Below, in pieces: positions 6,720 through 14,312 of a DNA stretch of 20,526 bases. The notes under the pieces are model-generated. The model saw only the letters and a program-made list of their open reading frames with translations, had not been told where the DNA came from and did not search any database. Numbering within the stretch: position 1 is the first letter of the stretch; each line of letters starts with the position of its first letter. A program made the position numbers and the translations under genes. The stretch is from a virus. The stretch lies in IMG/VR virus record IMGVR_UViG_3300034198_023591, positions 1 through 20,526 of that record. The stretch is one strand, 5' to 3'.

Positions 6720-7024
6720 TTTGGCCATTTAATAGATCTATTAAATTTGATCAAAGATCTGCTGATTGGAAAAAAACTAGAGAGCTACATCTAAAAACTA
6801 ATCCTTGCTGCGAAGTTTGCGGCTCGTGTATTAAACCAGAAGTTCATCATATTGTTCCTGTTCATGTGGACGGGTCTAAAGAATTAGACCCAGAAAACTT
6901 AATTACATTATGTGATAAATATTGTCATTTTATTTTTGGACACTTAATGAATTGGAAAAGTTATAACAAAAATATAGTAAACGATGCTAAAATATTTTCT
7001 AACAAATTAAGAGATAGACCATGA
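6716..7024 (+). CDS. HNH endonuclease, phage type
   Basis: With the ATG at 6716 the protein has 102 residues and begins MIWPFNRSIKF. Key elements are CCEVCG (31-36), EVHHIVPVH (42-50), LDPENLITLC (57-66) and YCHFIFGHLMNWKSYN (69-84). These give the His-Asn-His core, with paired Cys-x2-Cys and Cys-x3-Cys zinc ligands. The compact form ending in GHLxNWKSYN is common in tailed phages. An in-frame ATG at 6692 would add eight residues, but the 6716 start gives the ATGA overlap seen at several other junctions and the natural MIWPFN opening. It also ends in an ATGA overlap with the protease gene. It could nick DNA for packaging or recombination, or be a free-standing homing enzyme; operon placement favours a resident role. 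Confidence 0.88.
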   Translation: MIWPFNRSIKFDQRSADWKKTRELHLKTNPCCEVCGSCIKPEVHHIVPVHVDGSKELDPENLITLCDKYCHFIFGHLMNWKSYNKNIVNDAKIFSNKLRDRP

Positions 7025-7929
7025 AAAACACTATTTCATTATTACCAAGTATTACAGAAGAAGTTTTTGGAATAAGCCCATACGATATTCAAACTAAGGG
7101 GTGGGAGATTACAAAGCTAGACGTAGACAAACAGTGGGTAAAAAGCATGGGAGACGGAGTTACTGTCGCCGTAATAGATACTGGATGCGACTATAATCAT
7201 CCTGATATTAAAGATAATATTATTGGAGGATATAATTCAATAAAAAAAAATGATAATTTTATGGATGATAATGGTCATGGATCTCATGTTTGTGGTACTA
7301 TTTGTTCGCCAGATAATGGTATGGGTATGGTGGGAGTTGCTCCAAAAGCCAAAATATTAGCAATTAAAGCCTTAAGCGCATCTGGTACAGGGAGTCCTAA
7401 CCACATTGTTAATGGTATAAAATATGCAATTGAATCAAAAGTAGATATAATTACAATGTCTCTTGGTTCTGAAGGAGATATACCAAATATTAAATCCGCA
7501 TTACAAGAAGCTAGTGCAGCAAATATTCTTGTTTTTTGTGCTGCGGGAAATAGTGGCCCTACTAAAAACATAATGTATCCAGCAAGAGATCCTAATGCTA
7601 TTAGCATAGGAGCTATAGACGAAAATTTTGATAGAACTAATTTTACTTGCAGCGGTGATTCTTTAGATTTCTTGTCTCCTGGACATAATATATTAAGTAT
7701 ATTACCTGGTAATAGATACGGATTAATGAGTGGTACAAGCATGAGTAATCCATTCGCTGTTGGTTGTGCTGCTCTTTATTTATCATATCATAGACAACAG
7801 TATGGAATAAAATATCTGTCACAAAAAGATATGATAGAAATTTTACAAAAAAATGCTATAGATCTAGTCAATCCAGCTTTTAGAAGCAAAAAATATCAAG
7901 GCTATGGGATTATTAGGCCAATTTTATAA
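7021..7929 (+). CDS. Intracellular-subtilisin-type serine protease (S8 family)
   Basis: This 302-residue protein has the complete subtilisin triad: Asp53 in VAVIDTGCDYNHPD (49-62), His86 in DDNGHGSHVCGTI (82-94) and Ser240 in SGTSMSNPFAVG (237-248). The oxyanion Asn177 lies in CAAGNSG. There is no signal peptide, so it should act in the cytoplasm or inside the particle. The opening MKNTISLLPSITEE, followed by a short stretch before the core, resembles the LIPY-containing propeptide of Bacillus intracellular subtilisins, which blocks the active site until cleaved. The usual TSMAAPH is TSMSNPF here; the missing His is not catalytic. Likely roles are maturation of virion proteins or degradation of host proteins. 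It is the last gene of its unit; a 67 bp gap with a promoter-like motif follows. Confidence 0.92.
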   Translation: MKNTISLLPSITEEVFGISPYDIQTKGWEITKLDVDKQWVKSMGDGVTVAVIDTGCDYNHPDIKDNIIGGYNSIKKNDNFMDDNGHGSHVCGTICSPDNGMGMVGVAPKAKILAIKALSASGTGSPNHIVNGIKYAIESKVDIITMSLGSEGDIPNIKSALQEASAANILVFCAAGNSGPTKNIMYPARDPNAISIGAIDENFDRTNFTCSGDSLDFLSPGHNILSILPGNRYGLMSGTSMSNPFAVGCAALYLSYHRQQYGIKYLSQKDMIEILQKNAIDLVNPAFRSKKYQGYGIIRPIL

Positions 7930-7936
7930 AAGTATT

Positions 7937-7951
7937 GGTGTATTTATAATT
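7937..7951 (+). promoter_or_regulatory. GGTGTA-type promoter-like motif, copy 2
   Basis: GGTGTATTTATAATT shares its first 12 bases exactly with the copy at 5377. It sits 8 bp after the protease stop and 60 bp before the next ATG, leaving room for an untranslated leader that ends in a strong ribosome binding site. It is the only promoter-like element seen upstream of the roughly 10 kb glycan-assembly run. Confidence 0.55.
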
Positions 7952-7983
7952 AAGAATTCAAGATTTTTTCAATAATCAAAGAT

Positions 7984-7990
7984 AAAGGAG
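7984..7990 (+). promoter_or_regulatory. Strong ribosome binding site for the 7997 gene
   Basis: AAAGGAG lies six bases before the ATG at 7997. It is the best Shine-Dalgarno sequence in the window, where most starts rely on overlap with the gene before. It fixes the start and suggests high expression. Confidence 0.8.
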
Positions 7991-7996
7991 ATAGAT

Positions 7997-8320
7997 ATGG
8001 CTTTTCTTCCAGCTCCAAGCGGATGGTTTTCTGGTCTAACAGTAAGTGCAACAGAATTAACTATCCCATTCTCAGCACTAAATAGTCTAGACGATACAAA
8101 ATCAGACCCAACAACAGGAGATGTGAGAGAAATTGTATATAATTTTTGTGAAGCATTTTCGGATAAATGGGCAACAACAGCAACAGCTGATAGACCGCAG
8201 AACTTAACTATTAGTAGCAGCGCTTCTGTATCATCTTCTGGCGGAGAAGAAACTCTAACCAAGATATATACAATAAGAGTATCGCTAGCAGTAGATGACG
8301 TTTCGCTGGTAGAAGAGTAA
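7997..8320 (+). CDS. Small protein of unknown function, candidate virion component
   Basis: This 107-residue protein opens MAFLPAPSGWFSGLTVSAT and is rich in Ser, Thr and Ala with few charged residues. It has no cysteine cluster or membrane helix. The centre (around TTGDVREIVYNFCEAFSDKW, 39-58) is probably helical; the C-terminal part (TLTKIYTIRVSLAVD) looks like beta strands. The low charge, short length, strong ribosome binding site and private promoter-like motif fit an abundant structural or decoration protein. No family was recognised with certainty. It lies between the protease unit and the glycosyltransferase run, separated from the latter by 51 bp. Confidence 0.78.
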   Translation: MAFLPAPSGWFSGLTVSATELTIPFSALNSLDDTKSDPTTGDVREIVYNFCEAFSDKWATTATADRPQNLTISSSASVSSSGGEETLTKIYTIRVSLAVDDVSLVEE

Positions 8321-8371
8321 TAACATCCCCGGACCTGCACTATATATATCAGTAAGTCAAAGGACAGTCAA

Positions 8372-9241
8372 GTGAAAATTTACACTATTATTTCAAATTC
8401 CCATAGATTTCTATTTGATCAATTTTTTGAAAAAAGTCTTAAAAAATACGAGCCTAGTGCTGAACTGATAGCCATAGAGCAGGAACAGATTTGTAGTTCA
8501 GCCAACTATTATGACGTTGGATGGAAGGAAGCCATGGGAAAAAAAATAGACGCATACTTAAATGCGTGTAATACAAATGATGAATTTTTTATATGGTCAG
8601 ATGTAGATATAGAATTTTATGATAAATTTATTGATCAATGTGTTTTAGAACTTGGTCAAGACGATATAGCTTTTCAAGAAGGAATTGGTAGAGAATACTG
8701 TGCTGGATTTTTTATATGTCGTATTAATCAAAAAACCAAAGACTTTTTTACATTTTTAAAAAATAATTACGATAGATATGCTTGTGATCAAGAGGCTATT
8801 AATAGTAATATACATTTAATAAAAGCTAAATTTTTATCCCATAAATTTTTAAATATCTCTTTTCAACATAGACAATGGAGTGGTCAAAATATTGATATTC
8901 TAGAACCTATCGTTATGTTTCATGCGAACTACACCGTTGGATTACAGCATAAAATTATGTTATTAGCCCAAGTCAAAGAAAAACTAGAATATATTAAAAA
9001 ACATAATATTAAAAATAATGTAAAACATAATTCAAATATTAAAATTATAAATGCTTTTTATGGATTATTTGGCGACGTAACTGAAGCCATTATGTCTACC
9101 AACAATGAATTCTCAATAGGAATAGATACTTTAAGATCAGATCCAGTGCCAGGTGCCTTGAAATACTTGTATTTTTTTGATAAAAACTATAAACTGATAC
9201 ATAGACCTATTAAAGAAGGTTTAGTGATACGTATCAATTAA
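8372..9241 (+). CDS. GT-A glycosyltransferase with C-terminal DVT-type accessory domain
   Basis: Translation starts at a GTG; AAAGGA at 8359-8364 is well spaced for it and no better ATG exists nearby. Of the 289 residues, about 1-200 look like a nucleotide-diphospho-sugar transferase. IWSDVDIEFY (74-83) holds the metal-binding DxD, YCAGFFICRINQKTKDFF (109-126) is the conserved acceptor-side block, then DQEAIN (139-144) and MFHANYTVG (182-190). After a lysine/asparagine-rich linker (about 203-223), residues 224-289 form a distinct small beta module: IINAFYGLFGDVTEAI, a DTLRSDPVPGALKYLYF stretch and EGLVIRI. This pattern (YG...DVT...DPxPGxxKxL...EG) resembles the DUF3395-like domain. It probably helps bind glycan or a partner. 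The sugar used is unknown. Confidence 0.82.
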   Translation: MKIYTIISNSHRFLFDQFFEKSLKKYEPSAELIAIEQEQICSSANYYDVGWKEAMGKKIDAYLNACNTNDEFFIWSDVDIEFYDKFIDQCVLELGQDDIAFQEGIGREYCAGFFICRINQKTKDFFTFLKNNYDRYACDQEAINSNIHLIKAKFLSHKFLNISFQHRQWSGQNIDILEPIVMFHANYTVGLQHKIMLLAQVKEKLEYIKKHNIKNNVKHNSNIKIINAFYGLFGDVTEAIMSTNNEFSIGIDTLRSDPVPGALKYLYFFDKNYKLIHRPIKEGLVIRIN

Positions 9242-9243
9242 TT

Positions 9244-10095
9244 ATGATTACTATAGAGAATTTTGGACACAGGGATTATGGTAGACTTGGAAATCAATTA
9301 TTCCAATATAGTCTTGCTAAAATTTTAGCAACCTACAATAATTGTAATTTTTATCTTAATCCGTCAAATCATTTTTTAAATTTTTTTGATGCTAATTCAT
9401 TAACATATAGTTCTATTACCAAAAAACTCAACACTCAAGAACACAAAGAATCAGACCCATACGGCTTCCAACCAGAAATATTCCACAAAACTGATATAAA
9501 TCTTTTAGGTTTTTTTCAAAACTTATCTTACTACAGAAACTTTTTAGATATTCTAAATCAAGAAATTCTACCTAATATAAACTTGGTTAATAAAACACTA
9601 AAATATTTAAAACAAAAAACTAAATACACTTTAGATTTAGACGAAAGTATTTGTATACATATTAGAAGAACAGATTATACAGTATTACAAAGAACATATG
9701 GTTTCTTAAATATTGAATATTATTTAGATATTATAAAAAACTACATTAATAAATATAAACATATTTTTATTATTAGTGACGACATCCAGAAAGTTAAAAA
9801 TGAACTTTGTGGGGATTTACTAGGTAGTAATGTATACCTTATGGATGACCTTGATGTATATCACGATTTCTATATTATGTACTTAAGTAGAATTAACCTA
9901 ATTGCAAATAGTACCTTTTCGTGGTGGGCCGCTTTATTATCTTCTTTAAGATATTCTAAAAAAATCTATGCCCCATACCCATGGCTTAATTCCAACTATG
10001 TGTCACAATCATATTGCGAGTCTATAGATTTATACCCAAGTTCTTGGTATAAAATTAACACAAATACATTTAAATGGAATAAATTATTTATATGA
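9244..10095 (+). CDS. GT11 alpha-1,2-fucosyltransferase-like protein
   Basis: This 283-residue protein matches GT11 well: GRLGNQLFQYSLAKILA (13-29), the GDP-fucose-binding CIHIRRTDY (137-145), FIISDD (175-180) and ANSTFSWWAALLS (221-233). GT11 enzymes move fucose from GDP-fucose to a galactose-type acceptor in alpha-1,2 linkage. No membrane segment is present, so it should act in the cytoplasm. No GDP-fucose biosynthesis gene is in the window, so the donor would come from the host or from elsewhere in the genome. It starts 2 bp after the previous stop and ends in an ATGA overlap with a protein that carries a second, unrelated fucosyltransferase-like domain. Confidence 0.92.
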   Translation: MITIENFGHRDYGRLGNQLFQYSLAKILATYNNCNFYLNPSNHFLNFFDANSLTYSSITKKLNTQEHKESDPYGFQPEIFHKTDINLLGFFQNLSYYRNFLDILNQEILPNINLVNKTLKYLKQKTKYTLDLDESICIHIRRTDYTVLQRTYGFLNIEYYLDIIKNYINKYKHIFIISDDIQKVKNELCGDLLGSNVYLMDDLDVYHDFYIMYLSRINLIANSTFSWWAALLSSLRYSKKIYAPYPWLNSNYVSQSYCESIDLYPSSWYKINTNTFKWNKLFI

Positions 10096-12083
10096 AAGTA
10101 GACGCCAAAGCACTTGCTATATTGAATCAAATATATAAAGAAATTCTACTTAGACCAGTGGACGAAGAAGGAATAAAGAATTATTCAAAATATATACCAT
10201 ATAGAGAAAACTATATAAGACAAAGCTTACTCAAATCAAAAGAATATTTGAATTTTAAAAATCAAAATAATACTAAATCACATAAAAATAATATTAACTT
10301 ATTTACTAAATGCAATTTTATTAAAGGCGAAACATTTGCCGAAAAAAAAATAGATATATCCAAAAAGAAAATTTTAGTTTTAACATTAATCAAAAATTGT
10401 GCAGAAAACAATACTTTTCAGGTTATACAAAATTTTTTCCAAGAATTATCTGGAAAATTTCATTCAGTATATTTTGCAGCACTAACTAATAATAATACTG
10501 ACAATAGCAGTGAATTACTGTCAATGTGGCAAAAAAATAATCCTAATATTTTTATTATAGAGCACCACAATGAGACTATCAATACTATACAAAATAACTC
10601 ATGTGGTAATAGAATCAACAAATTAGCAGAATATAGAAATACTCTACTTGATCAAAGTATTAAATACTTTAAAGATGATATTGATTATATAATAGTTTTT
10701 GATTCAGATGTTATTTTTGATACAAAAAAAATTACCAGCTCTATTATAGAATCTCTTTCAATAAATACCACATGGAGCGCCATATCGGCAAATAATTGTT
10801 TTGATAAATCTAATATACATTATGATGTATTAGCATTAAGACTTAAAGATCAGCCAATAGATATAAGTCAAATCTATCCTCATTTTACTACTTTTTATGG
10901 AAAAAATCATAAATGGAATAATCAATCATATATATTAAATAATTTTGTAGAAGTAAAGAGTGGCTTTGGTGGACTAACTATTTATGATGCTAAAGAAATA
11001 AGCAAATTATGCAAAAAAAATTGCGAAATGTACAACGTGGAATCATTTCCTGACTGTACCTGTGAACACATATCTTTAGATCTTAAACTTAAAAACAAAC
11101 ACTATATTAATAGTAAAATGAAATTACCGTCTAATGGATCATTAGAAGGACAGATGTATGGAAGTCCGGTTTTATTCTTACCAAGAGACGCTGGATTTTT
11201 TTCTGTTTTTAATTTTTTGATTGGAACTATGGGTCGTGGCATAAGAGCATACCCATACTTTAATAAAGAATTATTTCTTAAAAATAATAGAGGCGTTAAT
11301 AAACAGTTTTGTTATTGGACAAACCAAGAGAATGCATGGTTTGATTTTTTTGAACCAATTTCTTATTACGAAGAAGATACTGAACACACCGATAAAAGCT
11401 TTTTATCTTATGGGATTAGTTCTGGAGAAGACGCTCCAGAAGAATTCAAAACCCCTAGAGTCTTTAAAGAATTATTACAAAATAATGATGATATTTTTAG
11501 ACTATGGAGACATAATACTCACAATATTTATGATCAATATATTAAATTTCAACCACATATCTTAAAGACTAGTAATGATATATTTACAGATATGTTTGAA
11601 AATAATAGCTTTGTAATTGGTCTACACTATAGGCATCCTAGTCACAGTGTTGAGTCTGGTGAAATTTTTATACAACAATACTATGAAGCCATAGATAAAA
11701 TTTTATCGCAACATCCGGACGCAGAAATTTTCTTAGCTACAGATACAGAATTTGGATTAATGGTATTTACTCATAAATATGGAGATCGAATCAAGTATAT
11801 AAAAGATACAATAAGACTACCCGTAGACAATATATTAGAGTGGGCATACGCACTAAATAATATTGGCAAATCAGACACGGTTGGGCTAATCAAAGGACGT
11901 GGTTACGAATTACATCAAAATAATATTCATAATAACCCCAATTTTAATTATCGTGAAATGACAAATACATTATTATATGAAATACTTTGTTTGTCTAAAT
12001 GTAATGCTCTTATTAATTCAACATCTAATATGTCTTTAGCTCTAAGTTACATTAATCCAAATATTCCAATAATTACTTTATAA
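10092..12083 (+). CDS. Three-domain transferase: DUF4214-like, GT-A and fucosyltransferase-like
   Basis: At 663 residues this is the longest protein in the window. Residues about 8-55 (IYKEILLRPVDEEGIKNYS..., then SLLKSKEYLNF) match the short DUF4214-type helical repeat often attached to bacterial glycosyltransferases. Residues about 92-345 form a GT-A domain of the GT62/GT69 mannosyltransferase kind: NKLAEYRNTLL (176-186), IVFDSDVIFD (201-210) with the DxD, YDVLALRL (244-251) and SGFGGLTIYD (290-299). Residues about 355-663 resemble GT-B fucosyltransferases of the FUT8/NodZ kind: IGLHYRHPSHSVES (509-522), AEIFLATDTE (544-553), GDRIKYI (564-570) and STSNMSLALSYINP (643-656). Two transferase domains in one chain would allow successive sugar additions. 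Donor assignments are inference. Confidence 0.82.
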   Translation: MKVDAKALAILNQIYKEILLRPVDEEGIKNYSKYIPYRENYIRQSLLKSKEYLNFKNQNNTKSHKNNINLFTKCNFIKGETFAEKKIDISKKKILVLTLIKNCAENNTFQVIQNFFQELSGKFHSVYFAALTNNNTDNSSELLSMWQKNNPNIFIIEHHNETINTIQNNSCGNRINKLAEYRNTLLDQSIKYFKDDIDYIIVFDSDVIFDTKKITSSIIESLSINTTWSAISANNCFDKSNIHYDVLALRLKDQPIDISQIYPHFTTFYGKNHKWNNQSYILNNFVEVKSGFGGLTIYDAKEISKLCKKNCEMYNVESFPDCTCEHISLDLKLKNKHYINSKMKLPSNGSLEGQMYGSPVLFLPRDAGFFSVFNFLIGTMGRGIRAYPYFNKELFLKNNRGVNKQFCYWTNQENAWFDFFEPISYYEEDTEHTDKSFLSYGISSGEDAPEEFKTPRVFKELLQNNDDIFRLWRHNTHNIYDQYIKFQPHILKTSNDIFTDMFENNSFVIGLHYRHPSHSVESGEIFIQQYYEAIDKILSQHPDAEIFLATDTEFGLMVFTHKYGDRIKYIKDTIRLPVDNILEWAYALNNIGKSDTVGLIKGRGYELHQNNIHNNPNFNYREMTNTLLYEILCLSKCNALINSTSNMSLALSYINPNIPIITL

Positions 12084-12084
12084 T

Positions 12085-12091
12085 AGAAAGG
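12085..12091 (+). promoter_or_regulatory. Ribosome binding site for the 12098 gene
   Basis: AGAAAGG stands six bases before the ATG at 12098, directly after the stop at 12081-12083. This clear signal is the main reason to accept the very short downstream gene. Confidence 0.6.
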
Positions 12092-12097
12092 CTAAAA

Positions 12098-12283
12098 ATG
12101 GTTGATAATTTTTTTGATGACAAAAGTCACAGGAAAAATAAACTTCGTCAGGATCAATTAGATAAAAATAAGTACAGCGATGATGACCAAAAAACTAAAC
12201 ATAAACAAAATCTTGAGCATAAAAAATTTAAGCAAGAGTTTGATGAAAACGAATGGGAATATTGGAAAAACTTTTACAAATGA
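12098..12283 (+). CDS. Small highly charged protein, unknown
   Basis: This 61-residue protein consists mostly of Lys, Asp, Glu, Gln and Asn. It contains no cysteine, no membrane segment and one aromatic cluster at the end (NEWEYWKNFYK). It is probably helical, possibly a coiled coil, or partly disordered. A good ribosome binding site and an ATGA overlap with the following transferase support it as real. Nothing suggests an enzyme; an adaptor that brings transferases together, or simply a translational link between two large genes, would fit. Confidence 0.6.
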   Translation: MVDNFFDDKSHRKNKLRQDQLDKNKYSDDDQKTKHKQNLEHKKFKQEFDENEWEYWKNFYK

Positions 12284-12870
12284 AAACCTCAGTAAGTTGC
12301 ATAACATCTCTGTTTGGCAGAAACCAAGCGTATGAATTCGACAATAGTATATTTAATTGTGATATAGTTCAACATTTCGTTGTCACCGACCAAGAGTTGA
12401 CCAGCAAGCCCAATAACTCAACCTGTATAAAAATACCTAAACATGAATATAATAAGTTATTATTAAGTATAGATTTTTGGAAGTTAATAAAATCTACACA
12501 TACATTAATTTATGATATAGATATAAGTTTTTTTAAACAGCTGGATCCGATATATTTTGATTATGATTTTGTAGCAGGATGCAGATCGGCACAAGAAATA
12601 CACAACATACAACGAGCCTTTAATACTCCTTTTTTGCCAATTATAGGAAGCAGTATTCTTTCATTAAGAAAAACAAAACTTATGTTAGATATTCTATCAT
12701 ATAAAAATAGTATTATAACTAATCGTGAGGATATATATACTAGCTTAGCATGTTATAGCCAATACAAAAAACTTCCCGCTACAGATATAGCGGATGCATT
12801 TTGCTATGAAAGAGGCTGGATACCAAACACATTTGCTGGATTGAAGAAAAATGTCATCATTACTAAATGA
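12280..12870 (+). CDS. Putative GT-A glycosyltransferase, DUF5672-like
   Basis: With the start at 12280 (ATGA overlap) the protein has 196 residues and begins MKTSVSCITSLFGRN. An in-frame ATG at 12253 would add nine residues but lies well inside the preceding gene. The core is DFWKLIKSTHTLIYDIDISFF (65-85), where DID would be the DxD, then YDFVAGCRS (95-103), an IIGSSILSLRK block (121-131) and NREDIYTSL (148-156). This order (FxxTD/DxD, YDYVGA, GNGGLSLR, ED) is the DUF5672 transferase pattern, though here GNGG reads GSS. The protein is short and has no membrane helix. Donor and acceptor are unknown. It overlaps the WavE-like gene by 20 bp. Confidence 0.72.
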   Translation: MKTSVSCITSLFGRNQAYEFDNSIFNCDIVQHFVVTDQELTSKPNNSTCIKIPKHEYNKLLLSIDFWKLIKSTHTLIYDIDISFFKQLDPIYFDYDFVAGCRSAQEIHNIQRAFNTPFLPIIGSSILSLRKTKLMLDILSYKNSIITNREDIYTSLACYSQYKKLPATDIADAFCYERGWIPNTFAGLKKNVIITK

Positions 12871-13636
12871 TATATCCGTAGTAGTACAGGGACCTATTGA
12901 TAGTGAGACTTATCAATGCGTAGATACGTATAAACAGTTTAAAGAAATTATTTTCTCTACATGGAATAATGAAAATATTGAATTGATCACACCATATATT
13001 ACTAATAACAATAAGATTATTCTTAATCAATACCCTTTCAATATTAAAGAATACTTAAACTATGGAAGCTGCTACTATATTGCACAGACCTTATTAGCTG
13101 GCGCATATGAAGCTGAAGGTAGATATATTCTTAAAGTAAGAAGTGACGAACTATATCCAAATTTAAATGCTATGATTGATAGCCTTACAATACATCCAAA
13201 TAAAATACATACCACAAATAATGGGTTTTGGAAAAATATTGATTTTGCTATGTCTAGTCATATATTTATAGAACAAAAAAAACATATCATTAAAGCTTGC
13301 GAGTTAATAATAGACTATGCAAAAAATCCACAAAAATTTAATTTAAAAACCACCATATCTGAGAGTATTTTTGGATATTTTTTTATGATAGCTAGAGATC
13401 TTAAAATAGATCGATATAATTATCAAAAATATTTTATTGAAAATATTGAAATTATTTCATGTGATTTATTACCAGACCATTTGCATTCTGGTGCTACGTC
13501 TTATCACAATGGATTCAAAAGAGCAAAAGAATATCCTAATAGGCCAGATATGATTCATAATAAAAATATGCTTTATAATAGCACTATAGAAATAATAGAG
13601 AATAATCATGAATATAGCAGCACTCCAAACAGCTAG
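12851..13636 (+). CDS. WavE-like lipopolysaccharide/surface-glycan transferase
   Basis: This 261-residue protein opens NDISVVVQGPIDSETYQCVDTY and continues EIIFSTWNNENIE (32-44), LNYGSCYYIAQTLLAGAYEA (69-88) and YILKVRSDELY (92-102). This is the layout of the WavE family, proposed to transfer sugars in Vibrio LPS core synthesis. The RSDE segment sits where the other RxD-type proteins of the window carry RMDL and RPDL. There is no signal peptide or membrane helix. The gene overlaps both neighbours (20 and 29 bp), which indicates coupled translation in the run. The tail (IIENNHEYSSTPNS), encoded in the overlap, looks unconstrained. Confidence 0.82.
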   Translation: MSSLLNDISVVVQGPIDSETYQCVDTYKQFKEIIFSTWNNENIELITPYITNNNKIILNQYPFNIKEYLNYGSCYYIAQTLLAGAYEAEGRYILKVRSDELYPNLNAMIDSLTIHPNKIHTTNNGFWKNIDFAMSSHIFIEQKKHIIKACELIIDYAKNPQKFNLKTTISESIFGYFFMIARDLKIDRYNYQKYFIENIEIISCDLLPDHLHSGATSYHNGFKRAKEYPNRPDMIHNKNMLYNSTIEIIENNHEYSSTPNS

Positions 13637-14312
13637 GGCTGGAAGTAAATCTGTAAATAATAAGAATGTTATGTTGGTTAATAATCAACCACTCTTCCTA
13701 TTCAACATCAAAGCTGCAAAAAAATCAAAATATATAGAAGATATTTTTGTATCAACTGATTGTGAAACTATCAAAGAATTATCTTATATTTATGGATATC
13801 ATATAATAGATAGACCAAATCATTTATGTACAGATAATGCTTCTCATTACGATACTATTTTACATGGATTATTAGAAATTGAACATAATCTAGGAACAAA
13901 AATTGATATATTAATTATATTACTAGGAAATTCTCGTGGGGCGACAAAAGAAGATATAGATAATGCTATAGAGCTTTTAATGAGAGACCCAAGCGCTGAT
14001 TCTGTAGAGTCAGTAAGTGAATTAAATATGTTTAATCCATTCAGAGCTCATAAAATAATTAATAACAAATACTTAAATACAATTATATCTCAAGATCAAT
14101 ATAAAATGTATCCAACAAATAAAGACATTAATGACAAAAATACACTAGGATCTGTTTATTTTTTTAATGGATCATTTTGGATATGCAAAAGAAATTCTAT
14201 ACTCAATAATAATGGTCTTTTTCCATTTCCCTGGCTAGGATCAAATATTATACCATATATACAAAAACCTGTATTTGAACTCGATGCAGAATGGCAAATT
14301 AAACTTATATGA
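13608..14312 (+). CDS. CMP-sugar synthetase, NeuA-like cytidylyltransferase
   Basis: This 234-residue protein has the acylneuraminate cytidylyltransferase signature. AALQTARAGSKSVNNKNVM (4-22) corresponds to the nucleotide-binding ARGGSKGIxxKN loop, NQPLFLFNIKAAKKS (26-40) to the PLIxxTIxxA helix, and DIFVSTDCETI (45-55) to the VSTDS strand. IIDRPNHLCTDNASHYDTI (66-84) and the C-terminal ELDAEWQIKL (224-233) complete it. The loop reads ARAGSKSV rather than ARGGSKGI, a mild change. These enzymes join CTP and a nonulosonic or ulosonic acid to give the CMP-activated donor. No enzyme that makes the acid itself is present, so the substrate would come from the host or from elsewhere. The start gives a natural MNIAALQTAR opening; it overlaps its neighbours by 29 and 4 bp. 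Confidence 0.85.
   Translation: MNIAALQTARAGSKSVNNKNVMLVNNQPLFLFNIKAAKKSKYIEDIFVSTDCETIKELSYIYGYHIIDRPNHLCTDNASHYDTILHGLLEIEHNLGTKIDILIILLGNSRGATKEDIDNAIELLMRDPSADSVESVSELNMFNPFRAHKIINNKYLNTIISQDQYKMYPTNKDINDKNTLGSVYFFNGSFWICKRNSILNNNGLFPFPWLGSNIIPYIQKPVFELDAEWQIKLI

Noticed and set aside
7284-7742. Minus-strand open frame of 152 codons inside the protease gene
   Set aside because: It lies wholly within a clear S8 protease reading frame and its translation has no recognisable domain; it mirrors the coding strand.
7950-7980. Possible terminator after the protease gene (GAATTC palindrome and T-run near 7952-7969)
   Set aside because: The palindrome is only 6 bp and the T-run is not placed after a stable stem; the stretch is better seen as a leader between promoter-like motif and ribosome binding site.
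7969-8340. Minus-strand open frame of 123 codons opposite the small gene at 7997
   Set aside because: The plus-strand frame has a strong ribosome binding site and leader; the minus frame has none and resembles no known protein.
11332-11565. Plus-strand open frame of 77 codons inside the three-domain transferase
   Set aside because: It is out of frame within a conserved protein, without a ribosome binding site.
12253-12279. Upstream ATG at 12253 for the DUF5672-like gene
   Set aside because: The nine extra residues are encoded inside the 61-residue gene; ATG at 12280 forms the usual ATGA overlap and starts the conserved region.
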